Part shown: piece after piece, positions 6,685 to 9,752 of the stretch
Layout of the letters: each line of letters starts with the position of its first letter
How positions within the stretch are numbered: position 1 is the stretch's first letter
Assembly (NCBI GenBank): GCA_003660905.1
Contig: QMVB01000029.1
Span: 1-9,752 of the forward strand
Length of the DNA stretch: 9,752 nucleotides
From: Candidatus Nanohalarchaeota archaeon
GTDB lineage: Archaea; EX4484-52
Reading direction: 5' to 3'
Notes under the pieces: model-generated
Database searches by the model: none
Seen by the model: the letters and a program-made list of their open reading frames with translations, nothing else
Told to the model about the DNA's origin: nothing
Made by a program: the position numbers and the translations under genes

Positions 6685-7395
6685 TTATTCTAAATCAATC
6701 AGCGGCTCTTTTTTCCCGATTACAAAAATATACGGCTTTATTGTTATGTGCTCTTCATCTTTTGTCTTCACAGTGTATGAATCAGGCTTAAATCCTTTAG
6801 ACTGTTTTATGAGGGAAACTGTCCCGATAATCCCCTTGTTTTTTCCCTCTGTTATCATAACGCATGCATCCTTCCCTAAAGGCAAATGCTGCTTTATTTC
6901 TTGTTTCGGGAGAGATATTGCCAGACTGTCGCTTACTTTGTAATTAGCGACATTCTTGTCTTTTGAATCCAGGGAAATATTTCTTCCATCATGAAAATGA
7001 AGTTGAACAATGCCTTTTTTTATTTTTGATTTTCCCGTGATTTTGCATATTTTCAAATCTGCTTCTTTCTTGTTAATCCGGGATAATATCAGTTTTTTGT
7101 CTTTTATAACAACCCTGAAAAATTCTCCTGTTTTTGGTATAGAGATGATGTCCATGAATCCAACGCCGTATTTATGGTTTGTTCTTGGCTTTGCATCGAC
7201 TAGTATCTCTCTTTTAGAAACGATTCTTTTTGCCTCTTTGCCAATTGCAGCATAGTGCAATATATCTCTCAGCACTATTGCCAGAGGAATGCTCTTTTCT
7301 GCCTTATGAGGACCTGGACAGACAGCAGTTGAAAATTTTAACTCCTTTTTTTTTTGCCTGTAATCATCAGGCGCTGTTATTCTTTTTAGATGCAT
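6685..7395 (-). CDS. rps4e: Small-subunit ribosomal protein eS4 (S4e)
   Basis: eS4 is an archaeal/eukaryotic 30S protein without a bacterial homologue. The 236 residues begin MHLKRITAPDDY, close to the family's HLKR-(x)-AP-W start but lacking the usual short basic leader; a stop codon 9 bases upstream in frame rules out extension. Then come PGPHKAEKSIPLAIVLRDIL (27-46), the S4-like RNA-binding segment with ILVDAKPRTNHKYGVGFMDI (64-83), LHFHDGRN, and a KOW-like EGKNKGIIGTVSLI near residue 182, ending KPYIFVIGKKEPLIDLE. It heads the eS4-uL5 unit and is divergent from the PfkB gene. uL24, which normally precedes eS4, is absent. Confidence 0.97.
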   Translation of the reverse strand: MHLKRITAPDDYRQKKKELKFSTAVCPGPHKAEKSIPLAIVLRDILHYAAIGKEAKRIVSKREILVDAKPRTNHKYGVGFMDIISIPKTGEFFRVVIKDKKLILSRINKKEADLKICKITGKSKIKKGIVQLHFHDGRNISLDSKDKNVANYKVSDSLAISLPKQEIKQHLPLGKDACVMITEGKNKGIIGTVSLIKQSKGFKPDSYTVKTKDEEHITIKPYIFVIGKKEPLIDLE

Positions 7396-7413
7396 AAATA
7401 GAAGTTATAATTA

Positions 7414-7424
7414 GTTTTAAAAAT
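7414..7424 (+). promoter_or_regulatory. Probable TATA box for the PfkB kinase (decides its start)
   Basis: GTTTTAAAAAT is centred about 25 nt upstream of the ATG at 7444, the spacing for a leaderless mRNA. The earlier in-frame ATG (7423) overlaps this box and could not be transcribed from it, so 7444 is the better start. Confidence 0.5.
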
Positions 7425-7425
7425 G

Positions 7426-7437
7426 TTTATTTATATA
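7426..7437 (-). promoter_or_regulatory. Probable TATA box for eS4-uL5
   Basis: TATATAAATAAA on the minus strand is centred about 37 nt before the eS4 ATG. It is a strong archaeal TATA match that would give a leader of about 10-12 nt. Because it reads through the first codons of the long reading of the kinase frame, it also argues for the downstream kinase start. Confidence 0.6.
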
Positions 7438-7443
7438 CTTAGC

Positions 7444-8343
7444 ATGGAATTGATTATTGTAGGTTCAGTTGCCTTTGATTCAATACAAAGTCCCTATGGA
7501 AAAAAAGAAAAGCTTTTGGGCGGCTCTGCGGTCTATTCGTCTATTGCAGCATCAATCCTGTCAAAATCAGGAATTGTTGGAGTAGTAGGAGATGATTTTG
7601 ATAAAAAATACTATGCTTTCCTGAATTCAAAAAAGATAAATACAAGCGGATTGATGCAGGCAAATGGAAAAACATTCAACTGGGGAGGAAGGTACGAAGA
7701 AGAGATGTCTGAGGCATACACGCTCCACACCCATCTGAATGTATTTGAAGAATTCAATCCAAAAATAAACATGGAATACAGAAATGCCGAATTTTTGTTT
7801 TTAGCAAACATTGATCCTATTCTACAACTGTCTGTCTTAAAGCAAATGAAAAACCTGAAATTCTCTCTTCTTGACACAATGAATTTCTGGATTGAAACAA
7901 AAAAAGAGCAACTGCTTGAAGTGATAAAAAAAGTAACTGCAATTTCAATAAATGATACAGAAGCAAGGCAGCTGTCCGGGGAGTGGAACCTGATAAAAGC
8001 AGGGCTAATCCTGCAAAAAATGGGACCTGAACTGGTATTGATTAAAAAAGGAGAAAACGGAACAATCATATTTTACAGGAATAATTATTTCATTGCCCCT
8101 GCATACCCTACAACAAACACAAAAGACCCAACCGGCGCAGGAGATTCATTTGCAGGCGGCTTTTTGAGCTATCTTGCCAAAAATAAAACTATCAATTTCG
8201 GTTCAATAAAAAAAGCAACTGTATGGGGGAATATGATTGCTTCTTTTACAGTTGAAGGATTTGGTGTTGAGAAATTAGAACAATTGACCAAAAAGGACGT
8301 TGAAAAAAAAATTGAAGAATTTAAAAAATTAATTTCTTTTTAA
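7444..8343 (+). CDS. PfkB (ribokinase)-family carbohydrate or nucleoside kinase
   Basis: A cytoplasmic ATP-dependent kinase of the ribokinase fold, 299 residues from ATG 7444, the usual family length (306 from 7423). From 7444: MELIIVGSVAFDSI opens the Rossmann-like domain, LGGSAVYSSIAAS (25-37) is the substrate-side glycine motif, DTMNFWI begins at 144, NDTEARQLS at 170, and DPTGAGDSFAGGFLSYLA at 228 is the second PfkB signature with the anion hole and catalytic Asp234. The LLGGSAVYSS, TFNWGGRY and DTMNFWI blocks recall a PfkB subgroup widespread in bacteria whose substrate is unsettled, so ribose, fructose-phosphate or nucleoside cannot be chosen from sequence. tRNA-Leu follows 17 bp downstream on the same strand and may share the transcript. 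The first conserved strand begins right after Met 7444, supporting that start. Confidence 0.9.
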   Translation: MELIIVGSVAFDSIQSPYGKKEKLLGGSAVYSSIAASILSKSGIVGVVGDDFDKKYYAFLNSKKINTSGLMQANGKTFNWGGRYEEEMSEAYTLHTHLNVFEEFNPKINMEYRNAEFLFLANIDPILQLSVLKQMKNLKFSLLDTMNFWIETKKEQLLEVIKKVTAISINDTEARQLSGEWNLIKAGLILQKMGPELVLIKKGENGTIIFYRNNYFIAPAYPTTNTKDPTGAGDSFAGGFLSYLAKNKTINFGSIKKATVWGNMIASFTVEGFGVEKLEQLTKKDVEKKIEEFKKLISF

Positions 8344-8360
8344 GGCATGTATATCTAAAT

Positions 8361-8443
8361 GCAGGGGTACCCGAGTGGTTAAAGGGGCAGGACTTAAGAT
8401 CCTGTGACGCAGGTCTTCGTGGGTTCGAATCCCTCCCCCTGCA
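8361..8443 (+). tRNA. tRNA-Leu (anticodon TAA)
   Basis: The 83-nt sequence folds as a type II tRNA. The acceptor stem GCAGGGG/CCCCTGC is perfect, with discriminator A8443. The anticodon stem CAGGA/TCCTG encloses loop CTTAAGA, giving TAA at 8395-8397, which reads UUA (and possibly UUG). The variable arm of about 14 nt has a GAC/GTC stem, as expected of Leu, and the T loop is TTCGAAT. The T stem (8419-8423/8431-8435) carries a T-T mismatch at its second pair. CCA is not encoded and no intron is present. A TATA-like TTTAAAAAAT at 8320-8329, inside the kinase gene's 3' end, is about 36 nt upstream. Confidence 0.95.
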
Positions 8444-8517
8444 TTTTCAGATGATGAGCAAAGAAATTTGCCGTAAAACATGCAAAGAGAGCAAATTTCA
8501 CAGCGAACATCCGAAAA
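8444..8517. repeat. Hairpin L1, two-stem element directly after tRNA-Leu
   Basis: The outer stem TTTTCAGATG (8444-8453)/CATCCGAAAA (8508-8517) matches 9/10. A 9/8-nt internal loop (8454-8462 and 8500-8507) follows, then a perfect 9-bp inner stem GAAATTTGC (8463-8471)/GCAAATTTC (8491-8499), and the 19-nt apical loop CGTAAAACATGCAAAGAGA. Stem and loop lengths equal those of the element after tRNA-Glu (9459-9530), whose inner stem differs by two compensated base pairs. It begins one base after the tRNA, so it would lie in the tRNA's 3' trailer. Confidence 0.85.
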
Positions 8518-8566
8518 CCTTGAAAAGCACGATATTTGTAAGACCAGCGATTTTCATGGTATTTTT
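8514..8566. repeat. Element L2, degenerate copy of the large inverted repeat
   Basis: The left arm (from 8514, ACCTTGAAAAGCAC) and right arm (8543-8566) surround GATATTTGTAAG. The 29 bases at 8538-8566 are identical to 9555-9583 after tRNA-Glu, while the left arm has lost several pairs relative to that copy. A further partial left arm, ACCATAGAAAAGTATGAC, occurs at 8623-8640. Confidence 0.75.
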
Positions 8567-8611
8567 TCGTTGTATTTTCGTAAGAAAACGAAAAAATGTC
8601 GTAAGCGTAAG
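8561..8611. repeat. Hairpin L3 with GTCGTAAGCGTAAG tail
   Basis: ATTTTTTCGTT (8561-8571) pairs perfectly with AACGAAAAAAT (8587-8597) around the 15-nt loop GTATTTTCGTAAGAA. The tail GTCGTAAGCGTAAG (8598-8611) follows at once. The same order, hairpin then tail, recurs at 8650-8699 and 9578-9630 with different stem sequences. Confidence 0.8.
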
Positions 8612-8649
8612 AACTGCTTAAAACCATAGAAAAGTATGACATTCCTGCA

Positions 8650-8699
8650 TTTTCTGCACGTAAATTTTGCAAGGATGCAGAAAAATATCGTAAGCGTAA
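8650..8699. repeat. Hairpin L4 with ATCGTAAGCGTAAA tail
   Basis: TTTTCTGCA (8650-8658) pairs with TGCAGAAAA (8676-8684) around CGTAAATTTTGCAAGGA (17 nt), then ATCGTAAGCGTAAA. It corresponds to the hairpin at 9578-9616, where C8659 is replaced by T so the stem extends further. The remaining 8700-8735 is AT-rich with nothing recognised. Confidence 0.8.
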
Positions 8700-8735
8700 A
8701 AATAATAACTCCCCTTTTAAAATAATATTAATGAA

Positions 8736-8749
8736 TTTTTAAAAAATAA
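8736..8749 (+). promoter_or_regulatory. Probable TATA box for taw3 (leaderless)
   Basis: TTTTTAAAAAATAA is centred about 24 nt before the ATG at 8766. There is no Shine-Dalgarno-like sequence, consistent with a leaderless message. The surrounding DNA is AT-rich, so exact placement is uncertain. Confidence 0.45.
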
Positions 8750-8765
8750 TTTTATACACATAACT

Positions 8766-9338
8766 ATGTTTGAAAAAGACAAAATAAACGCTTTATCAAA
8801 ATTAGACTATGCAATGGATAAAGAATTGGTTGACAAAAAAATAATTCCTTTCCTCAATACAGTAAACAAAACAGACTTTTTTTACACAACTTCATCCTGC
8901 TACGGAAGAATAACAATAGATGAATCTGAATTGAAAATAAGCAAGAAAACGCATAAATGGATTGCAAAATACCATAGAACAGTTAATCAGACAGAACTTT
9001 CCGATGCTCTAAAGCAGGAAAGCGATGGCGTTGTATGGATAAGACAATTGCCGTTCATTTTGCATATTTGTGCCAAAGACATAATTTGTGCTGAAAAACT
9101 TCTTCTCCTGACAAAAAAGCAGGGGCTTAAAAAATGCGGGATATTCCAGTTAAGAAAGAAAATTTTTATTGAATTGAGGGGAGAAGACATTATTTCATTT
9201 CCTGCAAAATACAAAAACAAGATGCTTGTGAATCAGGATGAACTGCAAAATGTTTCAGAACTGCTGAATTATTCTTTTTTGAAAAACAAGGAACGGCTAG
9301 AAAAATTGCTTTGCGAGTTTAAGGAAAATTTCAAATAA
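8766..9338 (+). CDS. taw3: tRNA wybutosine-synthesising protein 3 (Taw3/TYW3), tRNA(Phe) methyltransferase
   Basis: Taw3 is an S-adenosylmethionine-dependent N4-methyltransferase acting on the 4-demethylwyosine derivative at G37 of tRNA-Phe, a modification that guards the reading frame in archaea and eukaryotes. The 190 residues are full length for the family. FFYTTSSCYGRITI (38-51) matches the TTSSCSGR motif, with Tyr for the second Ser. HKWIAKYH (63-70) matches the W-x-x-x-x-H block, PFILHICAKDIICAEKLL (96-113) the P-ILHV segment, and GLKKCGI (120-126) the GFKxSGI strand; the C-terminal helix SELLNYSFLKNKERLEKLL is also typical. It stands alone between two tRNA genes with its own promoter. 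Earlier pathway enzymes (Trm5, Taw1, Taw2) are not in the window. Confidence 0.93.
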   Translation: MFEKDKINALSKLDYAMDKELVDKKIIPFLNTVNKTDFFYTTSSCYGRITIDESELKISKKTHKWIAKYHRTVNQTELSDALKQESDGVVWIRQLPFILHICAKDIICAEKLLLLTKKQGLKKCGIFQLRKKIFIELRGEDIISFPAKYKNKMLVNQDELQNVSELLNYSFLKNKERLEKLLCEFKENFK

Positions 9339-9346
9339 TTCTTATT

Positions 9347-9358
9347 ATTTTAAAATAT
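9347..9358 (+). promoter_or_regulatory. Probable TATA box for tRNA-Glu
   Basis: ATTTTAAAATAT is centred about 33 nt before the mature 5' end of tRNA-Glu, which suits a short 5' leader removed by RNase P. It lies in the 46-bp gap after taw3. Confidence 0.5.
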
Positions 9359-9384
9359 TATGATTAATTCTAATGATAATAAAT

Positions 9385-9457
9385 GCTTCCGTAGTGTAGT
9401 TGGTAATCATACTGGCCTCTCAAGCCAGTGACTCGGGTTCGAATCCCGGCAGAAGCA
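9385..9457 (+). tRNA. tRNA-Glu (anticodon CTC)
   Basis: The 73-nt cloverleaf has acceptor GCTTCCG/CAGAAGC (six pairs and one C-A mismatch at 6-67), anticodon stem CTGGC/GCCAG with loop CTCTCAA, giving CTC at 9419-9421 (reads GAG), a 5-nt variable region and T loop TTCGAAT closed by TCGGG/CCCGG. The discriminator is A9457 and CCA is not encoded. The D arm (GTGT-AGTTGGTA) is like other archaeal tRNA-Glu. The acceptor mismatch is unusual. Confidence 0.93.
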
Positions 9458-9458
9458 T

Positions 9459-9530
9459 ATTTGCCGAGCGAACAAAGGAATTCGCCGTAAATTTCGTAAG
9501 GAGAGCGAATTCCGCAGTGAGTCGGTAAAT
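9459..9530. repeat. Hairpin G1, two-stem element directly after tRNA-Glu
   Basis: The outer stem ATTTGCCGA (9459-9467) pairs with TCGGTAAAT (9522-9530), one G-T wobble. A 9/8-nt internal loop (9468-9476 and 9514-9521) leads to a perfect 9-bp inner stem GGAATTCGC (9477-9485)/GCGAATTCC (9505-9513) capped by the 19-nt loop CGTAAATTTCGTAAGGAGA. All lengths match hairpin L1 after tRNA-Leu, except that the L1 outer stem has one more pair. The inner-stem differences (A-T to G-C, T-A to C-G) are compensated on both sides. Confidence 0.88.
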
Positions 9531-9581
9531 ACCTTGAAAAGCGCGGTATGACTCGTAAGACCAGCGATTTTCATGGTATTT
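9527..9581. repeat. Large imperfect inverted repeat G2
   Basis: The arm 9527-9547 (AAATACCTTGAAAAGCGCGGT) pairs with 9560-9581 at 19 of 21 positions plus one bulged base, around the 12-nt loop ATGACTCGTAAG. Read with its closing bases the loop is GTATGACTCGTAAGA, of the same form as the loops of the smaller hairpins. A second identical copy starts at 9687. Confidence 0.85.
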
Positions 9582-9630
9582 TTCTGCATGTAAATTTTGC
9601 AAGGATGCAGAAAAATGTCGTAAGCGTAAG
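9578..9630. repeat. Hairpin G3 with TGTCGTAAGCGTAAG tail
   Basis: ATTTTTCTGCAT (9578-9589) pairs perfectly over 12 bp with ATGCAGAAAAAT (9605-9616) around GTAAATTTTGCAAGG. The tail follows at 9616-9630 and can itself close through TGTC/GACA (9616-9619/9631-9634). The next copy is cut by the window end after its left arm. Confidence 0.88.
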
Positions 9631-9752
9631 GACAAAGGAATTCGCCGTAAATTTCGTAAGGAGAGCGAATTCCGCAGTGAGTCGGTAAATACCTTGAAAA
9701 GCGCGGTATGACTCGTAAGACCAGCGATTTTCATGGTATTTTTCTGCATGTA

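Larger units (their letters stand above)
9472..9752. repeat. Perfect 160-bp tandem repeat, running off the window
   Basis: The unit at 9472-9631 starts again at 9632, and all 121 bases of the second copy inside the window (9632-9752) are identical to the first. Each unit contains the inner stem of G1, the large inverted repeat G2, hairpin G3 and the tail TGTCGTAAGCGTAAG. The second copy lacks the outer stem of G1, because its left flank is the tail of unit one. The number of units is unknown. Open frames crossing this region on the minus strand are read-throughs of the repeat and tRNA. Confidence 0.95.

Noticed and set aside
8451..8457. C/D-box RNA suggested by ATGATGA after tRNA-Leu
   Set aside because: It matches box C, but no box D (CTGA) or D'/C' pair lies at suitable spacing, and the bases belong to a well-paired hairpin element.
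8394..8672. Minus-strand open frame across the tRNA-Leu 3' half and its repeats
   Set aside because: It runs through the tRNA (giving the familiar spurious GFEP peptide) and through hairpins whose two arms covary, which fits structure, not coding.
9407..9749. Two minus-strand open frames over tRNA-Glu and the 160-bp repeat
   Set aside because: They start at the same repeated sequence in two copies and end in the tRNA gene; no ribosome-binding site or known family.
9472..9752. Integron-type attC sites
   Set aside because: The palindromes with conserved cores are superficially similar, but there are no GTTRRRY core sites, no cassette genes between them and no integrase in view.

Overview
The window is AT-rich archaeal DNA. 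Evidence for an archaeon: uS17 and uL5 of the archaeal type, eS4 (absent from bacteria), the wyosine methyltransferase Taw3, a PGF-pre-PGF surface-protein domain, tRNA genes without an encoded CCA, and TATA-like boxes about 24-38 nt upstream of starts (several implying leaderless mRNAs). Compact proteins, a bacterial-type glycyl-tRNA synthetase and scattered ribosomal genes suggest a small-genome DPANN lineage (Woesearchaeota/Pacearchaeota-like). That lineage is inference, not shown directly.

Layout. 1-2726 (+): C-terminal 907 residues of a large glycoprotein-like surface protein with Ig/FN3-like modules, a PGF-pre-PGF domain, two Cys-rich repeats, one membrane span and a cytoplasmic tail holding a near-identical tandem duplication. 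2750-3494 (-): uL14 and uS17 in the order uS17-uL14. 3573-5066 (+): bacterial-type GlyRS, divergent from uS17. 5069-5695 (-): multi-pass membrane protein of unknown function, tail-to-tail with GlyRS. 5696-6107: about 410 bp without a gene, holding a promoter and a cluster of inverted repeats. 6108-7395 (-): eS4-uL5. 7444-8343 (+): PfkB-family kinase. 8361-8443 (+): tRNA-Leu(TAA). 8444-8700: hairpin repeats. 8766-9338 (+): Taw3. 9385-9457 (+): tRNA-Glu(CTC). 9459-9752: the same hairpin family as a perfect 160-bp tandem repeat that runs off the right edge.

Most genes serve translation: three ribosomal-protein pairs or enzymes, two tRNAs, a tRNA synthetase and a tRNA modifier. The usual archaeal order uS17-uL14-uL24-eS4-uL5-uS14 is broken here. 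eS4-uL5 lies upstream of uS17-uL14 on the same strand, with uL24 and uS14 missing from both segments.

The most unusual signal is noncoding. Directly after both tRNA genes lie hairpins whose 15-19-nt loops are conserved (roughly GTAAATTTYGYAAGGA) while their stems differ but stay paired. The first hairpins after each tRNA share the same architecture, including equal internal-loop and apical-loop lengths, with two compensatory base-pair changes in the inner stem. A second group of conserved-loop, variable-stem inverted repeats fills the gap after uL5. These look like a structured dispersed repeat family, possibly mobile; its function is unknown.
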